Under the pieces are notes generated by a model that was given only the letters and a program-made list of their open reading frames with translations, was not told the DNA's origin and ran no database searches. A program made the translations under genes and the position numbers. From positions 338,296 to 402,295 of the forward strand of contig NZ_WFIX01000182.1 in the NCBI RefSeq assembly GCF_009745985.1: a stretch of DNA of 64,000 bases. The letters run 5' to 3'. Position 1 is the first letter of the stretch. Every line of letters starts with the position of its first letter. Positions 25,297-33,370 of the stretch are shown here, in pieces. This DNA comes from Microbacterium karelineae (GTDB taxonomy: Bacteria; Actinomycetota; Actinomycetes; Actinomycetales; Microbacteriaceae).

Positions 25297-27983
25297 CCAC
25301 GCACATCGAACGCGCCGGCACGAAGGGCCCGGTCACCTGGCTGACGATCGCGGGCGTGCTCGTGCTGCCCGCCGTCATCGGCGGCATCCTCGTCGCCGCC
25401 CTCTCCGAGCCGACCCAGCGCCTCGACAACATGTCGGCGGCGATCGTCAACGACGACGCCGGCGTCGAGATCGACGGCCAGCTCACGCCCCTCGGGCGCC
25501 AGCTCGCCGCGGGCCTTGTCGAGGGATCCGACGACGTCGACAGCAACATCGACTGGGTCATCTCGAACGCGGACGACGCGGCGGACGGCGTCGAGAGCGG
25601 CGAATACCAGGCGGTCGTGACGATCCCCGAGGACTTCAGCGAGGCGGCGATGTCGTCGGCCGACGCGATCCAGGGATCCGACACGCCCGCGCAGGCGATG
25701 ATCGATGTCGAGACGTCCGCCGAGGCGCGGATCGTCGACGGCGCGATCATGCAGCAGGTCTCGGCGACAGCCGCCGACACGATGGGCGCGCTGCTCTCGG
25801 AGGCGACGCTCGAGAACGTGTTCGTGAGCTTCACCGACCTGGGCGACCAGCTCGGCGAGGCGGCCGACGGCGCCGGGCAGCTCGCCGACGGAGCGACAGA
25901 CGCGGAGGACGGCGCGGAGCAGCTCGCGGACGGCGCGGGCGACCTCGGCGACGGGATCACGCAGCTCGGCGACGGCATCTCGCAGCTCGCGACGGGCGCC
26001 GACGAGGCGACCGACGGCGCCGTGCAGCTCGCCGACGGCACGTCGTCGCTGTCGGACGGCGCCTGGGCGCTCGCCGACGGCGCGGACCAGCTCTCGGGCG
26101 GCGCGGTGTCGCTCGCCGATGGGATCGCGCTCGTCGAGGGGGGCCTGCGCGGCGCGGACGGCCAGCCCGGCCTCGCGGATGGCGCGGCGCAGGTGGCCGA
26201 CGGCGTCGCGGGGATCGACGAGGGCCTCGGCGGATCCGGCGATCAGCCGGGCCTCGCCGATGGCGCCGGTCAGCTCGCCGACGCGTTCGACGAGCTCGTC
26301 GCGGCCGTGAACGGCGGCGATCAGCCGGGCCTCGCGGCCGGCGCGAACCAGGTCGCCGACGGCGTCGCGGGACTCGACACCGGGCTGAACGGATCCGGCG
26401 ATCAGCCCGGCCTCGCCAGCGGCGCCGCCCAGGTGGCCGATGGCATGGACGGCCTCAGCGCCGGCGCGACCGATCTCGCGAGCGGCGTGGCGGGCCTCGC
26501 CGACGGCACGGCCGGTCTCGAGGCGGGCCTGAACGGATCCGCGGATCAGCCGGGCGTGACGGCGGGATCGGAACAGGTCGCGACGGGTGTCGAGGACCTC
26601 TCGGCGAACTGCGCCGCGCTCGGCGGCAGCCCCGAGATCTGCGCGCAGCTCGAGCAGCTCGCCCCCGGCGCACGCGACGTGGCGACCGCCACGTCCCAGC
26701 TCGCGACAGCTGCGACGCAGGTGAACGAGGGCGCGCAGCAGGCGTCGGACGGCGCCTCGTCGCTCGCAGAGGGAGCGTCCCAGCTCGCCCCGGGCGCCCG
26801 GCAGGTATCGGACGGATCCGCGCAGCTCGCGGACGGTGCATCGCAGCTCGCTCCCGGCTCCCGGCAGGTCGCTGACGGGACACAGCAGCTGGGAGACGGC
26901 CTCGCCCAGGCGCAGCCGGGCGCACGGCAGCTCGCCGACGGATCCGCACAGCTCGCCGACGGCGCCGCCCAGCTCGCGCCGGGCGCCCGCCAGGTGTCGG
27001 ACGGCGTCGCACAGCTCGCCGGCGGATCCCCCGCGCTCGTCGAGGGCGCCTCGGCGCTCGCGGACGGCGCGGCATCGCTCGGCGACGGCGCGGGTCAGCT
27101 CGCCGACGGAGCCGACCAGGCCACCGCGGGCACGTTCTCGCTCGCCGGCGGCATCGCGCAGCTCGCCGACGGCGCGCACGCGGCCGGCGACGGCACCGGC
27201 CAGCTCGCGGACGGCGCGGACGAGCTGTCGGGCGGCGCGGGCGAGCTCGCCGGCGGCATCGGACAGCTCGGCGACGGCGCGACCGAACTCGGCGACGGGC
27301 TCGGCGAGGCCGTCGCACAGCTGCCGAGCTTCACCGACGACGAGGCGGGCGACCTCGCGTCGGTCGTGCGCGCGCCCGTGACCTCGAGCGGCGGCGGACT
27401 GGCGCTCTTCGGCGATGGGGCGGTTCCGCTTCTCGCGGCGATCGTGCTGTGGTTCGGATCCCTCGCGACGTTCCTCGCGCTGCGCCCCGTCACGGCCCGC
27501 GCGCTCGCCTCGCGGCGGTCGTCGCTCGCGCTCGCGGCGCGCGGGTTCCTGCCGGGCGCGCTCATCGGCGCCGCGCAGGGCGTGCTCGTGGCCGCCATCG
27601 TCGTGTGGGTCGGCGAGTACGCGTCGGCGGCGGCGTGGTCGGTCGTCGGGGTCGCGATGCTCGTCGGTGTCGTGTTCGCATGCGTCCACCAGGCGCTCGC
27701 GGCGGCGTTCGGCGGCGTCGGCCGCTGGATCGCGGCGATCGCCGGCGCGCTCGCGATCGCGGTGAGCATCGTCTCGACGGTCCCCGGCGCGCTCGCGCAG
27801 CTCGCCGCGATCCTGCCGACCTCCCCGGCGATCGCCGCCTTCCTCGGCGCGATCGAGGGGACCTCGGTGGGCGGCGCGCTCGCGTCCCTGGTCGTATGGG
27901 GCGCCGTGTCGTTCGCCGCGACGACCCTCGCGGTGCAGGCCCGCCGCACCACCTCGCCGACGGCGATCCTCGCGGGGGCCTGA
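25293..27983 (+). CDS. YhgE/Pip-family membrane protein with long heptad-repeat region
   Basis: An 896-residue protein. It has one N-terminal membrane helix, a Pip-like ectodomain, then about 490 residues (roughly 188-679) of xxxLxxG heptads such as QLADGA, and a C-terminal block of about five membrane helices (ABC-2-like). Five spaced DQPGLA/DQPGV-type modules sit inside the array, and one Cys pair lies near residue 440. ATGA overlap with the MMPL gene shows coupling. Homologues include phage-infection protein Pip and ESX-associated EsaA-like proteins; the role here is probably in envelope transport with the MMPL partner. Confidence 0.9.
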   Translation: MTTHIERAGTKGPVTWLTIAGVLVLPAVIGGILVAALSEPTQRLDNMSAAIVNDDAGVEIDGQLTPLGRQLAAGLVEGSDDVDSNIDWVISNADDAADGVESGEYQAVVTIPEDFSEAAMSSADAIQGSDTPAQAMIDVETSAEARIVDGAIMQQVSATAADTMGALLSEATLENVFVSFTDLGDQLGEAADGAGQLADGATDAEDGAEQLADGAGDLGDGITQLGDGISQLATGADEATDGAVQLADGTSSLSDGAWALADGADQLSGGAVSLADGIALVEGGLRGADGQPGLADGAAQVADGVAGIDEGLGGSGDQPGLADGAGQLADAFDELVAAVNGGDQPGLAAGANQVADGVAGLDTGLNGSGDQPGLASGAAQVADGMDGLSAGATDLASGVAGLADGTAGLEAGLNGSADQPGVTAGSEQVATGVEDLSANCAALGGSPEICAQLEQLAPGARDVATATSQLATAATQVNEGAQQASDGASSLAEGASQLAPGARQVSDGSAQLADGASQLAPGSRQVADGTQQLGDGLAQAQPGARQLADGSAQLADGAAQLAPGARQVSDGVAQLAGGSPALVEGASALADGAASLGDGAGQLADGADQATAGTFSLAGGIAQLADGAHAAGDGTGQLADGADELSGGAGELAGGIGQLGDGATELGDGLGEAVAQLPSFTDDEAGDLASVVRAPVTSSGGGLALFGDGAVPLLAAIVLWFGSLATFLALRPVTARALASRRSSLALAARGFLPGALIGAAQGVLVAAIVVWVGEYASAAAWSVVGVAMLVGVVFACVHQALAAAFGGVGRWIAAIAGALAIAVSIVSTVPGALAQLAAILPTSPAIAAFLGAIEGTSVGGALASLVVWGAVSFAATTLAVQARRTTSPTAILAGA
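27960..27983. repeat. 24-bp direct repeat, left copy (end of yhgE)
   Basis: The last 24 bases of yhgE, including its stop codon (starting ACGGCGATCCTCGCGG), are repeated exactly at 29371-29394. The two copies bracket the surface-protein gene. Confidence 0.9.
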
Positions 27984-28048
27984 GGCTTCCCGTCGCACGA
28001 ATCGATCTTCCAGGGCACCCTGGAGGTCGATTCGCGTGACGGGAAGCC
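27984..28048. terminator. Long-armed hairpin after yhgE
   Basis: Begins directly after the yhgE stop. The arms GGCTTCCCGTC... and ...GACGGGAAGCC extend about 30 bases each, with a few mismatches (CGAATCGA/TCGATTCG and CCAGGG/CCCTGG also pair). Termination of the tetR-controlled operon is the likely role. Confidence 0.65.
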
Positions 28049-28072
28049 GCCACAGTGAGAGTGGTCAGAGCG

Positions 28073-28102
28073 TTGCCGCGGTGCGGGGGAGCCCGGTACC
28101 CT
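28073..28102 (+). promoter_or_regulatory. Probable promoter of the surface-protein gene
   Basis: TTGCCG (28073-28078) and TACCCT (28097-28102), separated by 18 bases, resemble -35 and -10 elements. The GTG start follows at 28159, with GAGGGGAGC as ribosome site. Confidence 0.45.
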
Positions 28103-28158
28103 CCGATGAACTGCCCGGGGCGGATCTGCCAGGGTGAGGCCGCTGAGGGGAGCATCCT

Positions 28159-29364
28159 GTGATCATCGATCCCGCCCGACGGGCGCGCCGGGGTGCGCTC
28201 GGCGCGGCCCTGCTCATCGCACTCGGAACGCTGAGCATCGCCGCACCCGCCGTGGGTGCGCCGCTTGCCGCGGCATCGGCACCGGGCCCGACTGCCGCGT
28301 CAACGGAGGCGCCTGCCCCGACCGCAACGCCCTCGCCGACCCTGATCCCCGCCCCGGCACCGACGCCGAGCCCGACGCCAGAGCCGACACCGACGCCCGG
28401 GCCCACCCCCACAGCGACGCCAGCGGCGCCGACGTTCAAGACACCGCACGACGGCGCGAGGGCGGTCGGACCCATCTCCGAGATCTCCGGTCTCGCGGAG
28501 CCGGGTGCGCAGGTCACGCTCACGGGCGATGTCGACGCCGCGACGACCGCCGATGCGGGAGGGATCTGGTCGGTCGCCGTCGACCTCACGTACGGCATCT
28601 ACACGGTGCACGCCGCGCAGACGATCGCCGGCGCGACATCTGAATCGGCGACGTCGACCTTCACCAGCGCGCCACCCGCGCCCGAGATCACGTCGCATCT
28701 CGTGTGGCACACGATCCACAGCACCCAGTACCTCGCGGGCGTGAGCGGCACGGGAGTACCCGATGCCGAGGTGCACCTGACCGGCGACCTGAGCGGTCGA
28801 ACCATCGCGGGCGGAGACGACAGCTGGACCGTGTTCGCGCAGCACCCCGACTTCGACTTCGGCACATTCGAGGTCGCCGCGACGCAGACGGTCAACGGTG
28901 TGGAATCGGATCCGACCGCCCATACCTTCACCTACGCGCCCGGCGCCCCGGAGTTCGTCGATGTCGAGGACGGGGCGGTCTTCGAGGAGGGAACCCCCGT
29001 CGAGCTCGACGTCTGGGTGAGCCCCTTCCCGGCGCACGTGCAGGTGGAACTCGCGAAGACGGAGGACACCAGCACCATCGTGTGGTCCGAGGACGTCTTC
29101 ATCAACTACCTCTCCTCAGGCATCGACGGGCCTCCGCTCATCCCGCCTGCCCTCGCACCCGGCGACTACACCGCGACAGCGCACGTGGTCCGCGTGCTCG
29201 ACATGGATCCTCTCGTCACGACGACGACGTTCACCGTCGCTCCGAACGGGTCTGGTGACGAGCTGGCCGCCACCGGCGCCGATTCGCCCCTGCCGGTCGC
29301 CCTCGGCGGCGCGGCGCTGATCGCGCTCGGACTCGCGGTTCGCCGCGTCGCCCGGAGGGCATGA
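28159..29364 (+). CDS. LAxTG-anchored surface protein with Ig-like repeats
   Basis: A 401-residue secreted protein starting on GTG. It has a signal peptide (to about residue 38), then a Pro/Thr/Ala-rich stalk with many PTP units (about 45-92), then three Ig-like beta modules. The C-terminus has the sortase signal LAATG at about residues 369-373, a hydrophobic helix and the basic tail RRVARRA. LAxTG is the class E sortase motif of high-GC actinobacteria. No sortase gene is nearby. The gene lies alone between two 24-bp repeats copied from the yhgE 3' end, which suggests a cassette insertion. Confidence 0.88.
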   Translation: MIIDPARRARRGALGAALLIALGTLSIAAPAVGAPLAAASAPGPTAASTEAPAPTATPSPTLIPAPAPTPSPTPEPTPTPGPTPTATPAAPTFKTPHDGARAVGPISEISGLAEPGAQVTLTGDVDAATTADAGGIWSVAVDLTYGIYTVHAAQTIAGATSESATSTFTSAPPAPEITSHLVWHTIHSTQYLAGVSGTGVPDAEVHLTGDLSGRTIAGGDDSWTVFAQHPDFDFGTFEVAATQTVNGVESDPTAHTFTYAPGAPEFVDVEDGAVFEEGTPVELDVWVSPFPAHVQVELAKTEDTSTIVWSEDVFINYLSSGIDGPPLIPPALAPGDYTATAHVVRVLDMDPLVTTTTFTVAPNGSGDELAATGADSPLPVALGGAALIALGLAVRRVARRA

Positions 29365-29370
29365 CCGCCT

Positions 29371-29394
29371 ACGGCGATCCTCGCGGGGGCCTGA
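29371..29394. repeat. 24-bp direct repeat, right copy
   Basis: An exact copy of the yhgE 3' terminal 24 bases (including TGA), located 6 bases after the stop of the LAxTG gene and outside any gene. Confidence 0.9.
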
Positions 29395-29403
29395 CACCGG
29401 AGT

Positions 29404-29462
29404 TCAACAGGTCTTCGCCGAGTCCGGTGCGATTCGCACCGGACTCGGCGAAGACCTGTTGA
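29404..29462. terminator. 59-bp near-perfect palindrome between convergent genes
   Basis: Two 29-base arms (starting TCAACAGGTCTTCGCC) are perfect inverted copies around a single central T. It lies 9 bases after the right 24-bp repeat and 13 bases before the fruA stop. It can act as a bidirectional terminator and could extrude as a cruciform. Confidence 0.75.
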
Positions 29463-29475
29463 CTTGGGGAGCGGC

Positions 29476-31458
29476 TCAGGCCGCGACGATCTCCGGCTCC
29501 GTCTTCTTCGCACCGATCGACTTGAACAGCGTCACCGCGAAGCCGGAGACGACCGTGCCCGCGGCGAGCGCGAGGAGGAAGCCCCAGAGCGGGCTGATCG
29601 CGAAGAACACGAAGGCCCCGCCGTGGGGTGCCTGCGACTCGACGAGGAACAGCATCGAGAGGAAGCCGGTGACGGCGCCGCCGAGCATCGAGGCGGGGAT
29701 CACGCGCAGCGGGTCGGCGGCCGCGAACGGGATCGCTCCCTCCGAGATGAACGACAGGCCGAGAAGCCACGCCGCGACGCCGTTCTCGCGCTCGGCGGGC
29801 GAGAACTTCGATCGTGCGAGGACCGTCGAGGCGAGCGCCATGGCGAGCGGCGGCACCATGCCGGCGGCCATCACGGCGGCCATGATGTAGTACGGCACGG
29901 GGTTGTCGGGCGAGGCGTTCCCGAGCGAGGCGACCGCGAACGCGTAGGCGACCTTGTTGATGGGCCCGCCGAGATCGAAGCACATCATGAGGCCGAGGAT
30001 GATCCCGACCACCGGCAGGAGGCCCGAGGCGGCGAGGTCGTTCAGGCCGTTCGTCAGCGCCCCCATGAGCGCCGCGATGGGCGCGCCGAGCACGAGCAGC
30101 AGCAGGCCGGACGCGAATATCGACGCGAGCAGCGGGATGATCACGACGGGCATGAGGCCGCGCAGCCAGCGCGGCACGTCGAAGGTGCCGAGCCACCAGG
30201 CCGCGAGGCCCGCCAGGAGGCCGCCGACGATGCCGCCGAGGAAGCCGGCGTTCATGAGCACGGCGACGGCGCCCGCGACGAATCCGGGGGCGATGCCGGG
30301 GCGGTCGGCGATCGCGTAGGCGATGTAGCCCGCGAGCGCCGAGACGAGGAAGCCCATCGACAGGCCGCCGATCGTGAAGGCGACGGCGCCGAGGTATTCG
30401 AGCAGGCCGCCTGCGGGCAGGTTCCACAGCGCGTTGTTCACCGCGATGTCGTTCGCCGACTCGTTGATGTCGAAGCCGCCGAGCAGGAACCCGAGCGCGA
30501 TCAGCAGACCGCCGCCCGCGACGAACGGGATCATATAGCTGACGCCCGTCATGAGGATCCGCTGGATGCGCTTGCCCCAGCCCTGCGGCTGCTGCGGCGC
30601 CGACGAGGTCGCGGCGTCGCCCGACACGCGCTCGGCGCTCGGATCGCTCGCGGCGCGCGTCGCGAGCGCGATGAGCTCGTCGGGGTGCTCGATGCCGGCC
30701 TTCACGGCGCGGCGGATCACGGGCTTGCCGGCGAAGCGCCCTGGCTCGCGCACATCGACGTCGACGGTGAAGATCACGGCGTCCGCGTCGGCGATCACCT
30801 CGGGGGCGATCGGCGTGTAGCCGCTCGACCCCTGCGTCTCGACGGTGAACTCGACGCCCGCCTCCTTGGCGGCCTTCGTCAGCCCGTCGGCCGCCATGTA
30901 GGTGTGCGCGATCCCGGTCGCGCAGGCCGTCACGGCGACGATCTTCGTGGCGCCGGGGGCGGCCGTCGGCGCGGCGGGCGCGGCGGCGGGGGCCTCGGAA
31001 GGTGCCTCCCCCTCGCCGATCGCCTCGCGCACGATCGCGACGACCTCGTCGGCGTCGGTCGCCTCGCGCAGGGCCGACGTGAAGTCGTCGTCCATGAGGC
31101 TCCGGGCGAGCTGCGAGAGCACCGCGAGGTGCTCCTCCGCGGCCGTGTCAGGAGCGGCGATCATGAAGACGATGTCGCTCGGCCCGTCGAAGGATCCGAA
31201 GTCGACGGGCGGGCTGAGGCGAGCGAAGGCGAGCGACGCCTCGGAGACGGTCGCGGCCTTGGCGTGCGGGATCGCGATGCCGCCGGGCAGGCCGGTCGCG
31301 TCCTGCTCCTCGCGCGCCCAGGCGGCGGCGAAGAGCGCGTCGGCGTCTCCCGCGCGACCCTCCGCGACGAAGCGTGCGGCGAGGGAGCGGAGGACGTGCT
31401 CCTTGTCGGCGCCGATCTCGTCGTCGAGGCTGACGAGCGCCGGGGTGATGGTGGACAT
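29476..31458 (-). CDS. fruA: Fructose PTS transporter, fused EIIA-EIIB-EIIC
   Basis: A 660-residue fusion that imports fructose and phosphorylates it to fructose-1-phosphate. EIIA carries the phospho-His65 in GIAIPHAKA. After an Ala/Pro linker (about 150-170), EIIB has the active Cys179 in VTACATGIAHTYMAA. EIIC begins near residue 300 with about nine helices (YMIPFVAGGGLLIALGF, FDLGGPINKVAYAFA, SFISEGAIPFAAADP). The ATG at 31458 is preceded by AAAGGA. Last gene of the fruR-fruK-fruA operon; EI and HPr are not in the window. Confidence 0.95.
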   Translation of the reverse strand: MSTITPALVSLDDEIGADKEHVLRSLAARFVAEGRAGDADALFAAAWAREEQDATGLPGGIAIPHAKAATVSEASLAFARLSPPVDFGSFDGPSDIVFMIAAPDTAAEEHLAVLSQLARSLMDDDFTSALREATDADEVVAIVREAIGEGEAPSEAPAAAPAAPTAAPGATKIVAVTACATGIAHTYMAADGLTKAAKEAGVEFTVETQGSSGYTPIAPEVIADADAVIFTVDVDVREPGRFAGKPVIRRAVKAGIEHPDELIALATRAASDPSAERVSGDAATSSAPQQPQGWGKRIQRILMTGVSYMIPFVAGGGLLIALGFLLGGFDINESANDIAVNNALWNLPAGGLLEYLGAVAFTIGGLSMGFLVSALAGYIAYAIADRPGIAPGFVAGAVAVLMNAGFLGGIVGGLLAGLAAWWLGTFDVPRWLRGLMPVVIIPLLASIFASGLLLLVLGAPIAALMGALTNGLNDLAASGLLPVVGIILGLMMCFDLGGPINKVAYAFAVASLGNASPDNPVPYYIMAAVMAAGMVPPLAMALASTVLARSKFSPAERENGVAAWLLGLSFISEGAIPFAAADPLRVIPASMLGGAVTGFLSMLFLVESQAPHGGAFVFFAISPLWGFLLALAAGTVVSGFAVTLFKSIGAKKTEPEIVAA

Positions 31459-31487
31459 CTTCGGGGTCCTTTCTCGGACTGGGGGAT

Positions 31488-32438
31488 TCACAGCAAGTCG
31501 GTCAGGACGATCTCGCCGGTCGGCAGATCGTCGGGGGTGGCGAGCCGCGTGCCCGGGAGGGCGGCGGTGCCGGATCCGTATCGGACGGCGCTCGCGAGCC
31601 GTTCGGGGGCGGAGGCGCCCGCCTGGGCGGCGTGCAGATATCCGGCGAGTGAGCTGTCGCCCGCCCCGACGGTCGAGCGGACGCGCACGTTCGGGGGAAT
31701 CGTGGCGTGCACGGCGCCGTGCGCGTCGACGAGCACCGCTCCGTCGCCGCCGAGCGTGATGAGGGCGGCGCCGACCTTCGCGGGCACGAGCGCCCGCGAG
31801 ATGTCGGCGACGGCCCGCTCGACGGGGATGCCCTCGGGCAGGCGTGCATCGGCGAGCTCGGCGAGCTCGAGCTCGTTCGGCTTGATGAGGTCGGCGTTCC
31901 CGTCCGCGACGACCGCCGCGAGCGCGGGTCCCGACGTGTCGACGGCGATGCGGGGCGGATCCGCGAGGCGCTCGCGCACGGCGCGGATGATCCGCACGTA
32001 CAGGTCGTCGTCCGCCCCCGGCGGGAGGGATCCGCAGAGCGCGAGCCAATCGGCCCCGTCGCCCTCGCAGGCGTCGACGACCGCGTCGACGAGCGCGCCC
32101 GCGGTGTCGGCGTCGAGCGTCGGGCCGGGCAGGTTGAGCTTCGTCGTCTCGCCGGCCGGGTCGGTGATCGTGAGGTTGCACCGCGCGTGCCCCGCAATGG
32201 GCACGGCGCGCGTCGGCAGCTCGGATCCGAGGGCGGCGCCGTAGGGATCCGCCGGCGCGAGCGGCAGCACGCCGCGCACCGCGTCGCCCGCGTCGTGGAG
32301 CACGCGCGCGACGTTGATGCCCTTTCCGCCCGCGTCCTCGCGCATCGAGGCGGCGGACTGCACCTCGCCCGGGGCGAGGGGCGCGTCGAGTTCGACGGTG
32401 CGGTCGAGCGACGGGTTGGCGGTGAGCGTGACGATCAT
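31488..32438 (-). CDS. fruK: 1-phosphofructokinase
   Basis: A 316-residue PfkB-family kinase that converts fructose-1-phosphate to fructose-1,6-bisphosphate. Signatures: MIVTLTANPSLDRTVEL, the substrate loop REDAGGKGINVARVL, IKPNELEL, and the catalytic anion-hole motif STVGAGDSSLAGYL with the Asp base. Its ATG overlaps the stop of the DeoR regulator as ATGA, with AGGAGG upstream. fruA follows 29 bases after its stop. Confidence 0.95.
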   Translation of the reverse strand: MIVTLTANPSLDRTVELDAPLAPGEVQSAASMREDAGGKGINVARVLHDAGDAVRGVLPLAPADPYGAALGSELPTRAVPIAGHARCNLTITDPAGETTKLNLPGPTLDADTAGALVDAVVDACEGDGADWLALCGSLPPGADDDLYVRIIRAVRERLADPPRIAVDTSGPALAAVVADGNADLIKPNELELAELADARLPEGIPVERAVADISRALVPAKVGAALITLGGDGAVLVDAHGAVHATIPPNVRVRSTVGAGDSSLAGYLHAAQAGASAPERLASAVRYGSGTAALPGTRLATPDDLPTGEIVLTDLL

Positions 32439-33238
32439 GCGCGTCCTCCTTCGTCGGCGGATCCCGTCCAGACATCGACGTCGTGCCGCGCGAGCGCATC
32501 GGCGAGACCGGGATCCGGATCCTCGTCGCAGACGAGCACGTCGACGTCGCCGAGCGCGGCGAAGCGCTGCAGCGATTCGACGCCGTGCTTCGAGACGTCG
32601 ACGAGGGCGATCGCGCGGTGCGCCGCGTGCACCATGGCGCGCTTGACGGCCGCCTCGTCGGCGTCGGGGGTGCTGAAGCCGAAGTCCGCGGACAGGCCGT
32701 TCGCGCCGATGAAGGCGATGTCGGGGCGCAGCGCGTCGATCGCCTGCACCGTGCTGGCGCCGACGGCGGCGCCCGTCATGGTGCGCACGTGCCCGCCGAG
32801 GACCGTCAGTCCGATGCCGTCGCGCCCCGCGAGCGCCGCGGCGTGGGCGACGGCGTTGGTGACGATCTCGGCGCGCCCGCCGGCGAGGTGCTGGGCGAGC
32901 GGCTCCAGGAGCGCGCCGGTCGTGGTGCCGGCGTCGAGCAGGATGGATCCGTCGAATCCCGAGGGGATCGCGGCGAGCGCCCTCGCGGCGATGCGCGCCT
33001 TCTCGTCGCCGCGCTGCGTGAGCCGTTCGCCGACGGCGCGCTCGACGAGGCTCGCGCGGTTCGTCGCGATCGCGCCGCCGTGCACGCGGCGCAGCAGCCC
33101 GCCCTCTTCGAGGGCCTGCAGGTCGCGTCGCGCCGTCTCGGTCGTGATGTCGAACATCTCCGAGAGCTCGCGGACGGACACTCGCCCCGCGTCGCGCACC
33201 GCGCGTGCGATGAGTTCCTGCCGCTCTGCCTGATACAT
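32435..33238 (-). CDS. fruR: DeoR-family regulator of the fructose operon
   Basis: A 267-residue DeoR regulator with the N-terminal motif MYQAERQELIARAVRDAGRV and helix-turn-helix SVRELSEMFDITTETARRDL, followed by a sugar-phosphate-sensing domain (DAGTTTGALLEPL, GANGLSADFGFSTPD). The inner ATG at 33238 is chosen because AAGGGAGGG precedes it. It is the first gene of the fru operon, with two direct-repeat operators just upstream; fructose-1-phosphate is the probable inducer. Confidence 0.93.
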   Translation of the reverse strand: MYQAERQELIARAVRDAGRVSVRELSEMFDITTETARRDLQALEEGGLLRRVHGGAIATNRASLVERAVGERLTQRGDEKARIAARALAAIPSGFDGSILLDAGTTTGALLEPLAQHLAGGRAEIVTNAVAHAAALAGRDGIGLTVLGGHVRTMTGAAVGASTVQAIDALRPDIAFIGANGLSADFGFSTPDADEAAVKRAMVHAAHRAIALVDVSKHGVESLQRFAALGDVDVLVCDEDPDPGLADALARHDVDVWTGSADEGGRA

Positions 33239-33266
33239 CTCGCCCTCCCTTGGGTGAGACGAGAAT

Positions 33267-33300
33267 ACAACACGTTCCCACTGAAAACAACACGTTCCCA
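33267..33300. promoter_or_regulatory. Tandem FruR operator half-sites
   Basis: ACAACACGTTCCCA occurs twice, at 33267-33280 and 33287-33300, exactly 20 bp apart (two helical turns), 28 bases upstream of the regulator start. Direct repeats of this kind are typical DeoR-family operators. It is an A/T-richer island. Confidence 0.72.
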
Positions 33301-33324
33301 AATACTCGGGCACGGAACGCGCAA

Positions 33325-33353
33325 CGGCCCCCTCCCGATCCGGGAGGGGGCCG
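33325..33353. terminator. Hairpin terminator after ccsB
   Basis: CGGCCCCCTCCCG / CGGGAGGGGGCCG arms of 13 bp with a 3-base loop, located 17 bases beyond the ccsB stop. Confidence 0.75.
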
Positions 33354-33370
33354 CGTGGCGAGGAGGGGGA

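Noticed and set aside
25855-27330. Dense repeats in yhgE considered as CRISPR or VNTR
   Set aside because: They encode the xxxLxxG heptads in one uninterrupted reading frame; spacers do not exist.
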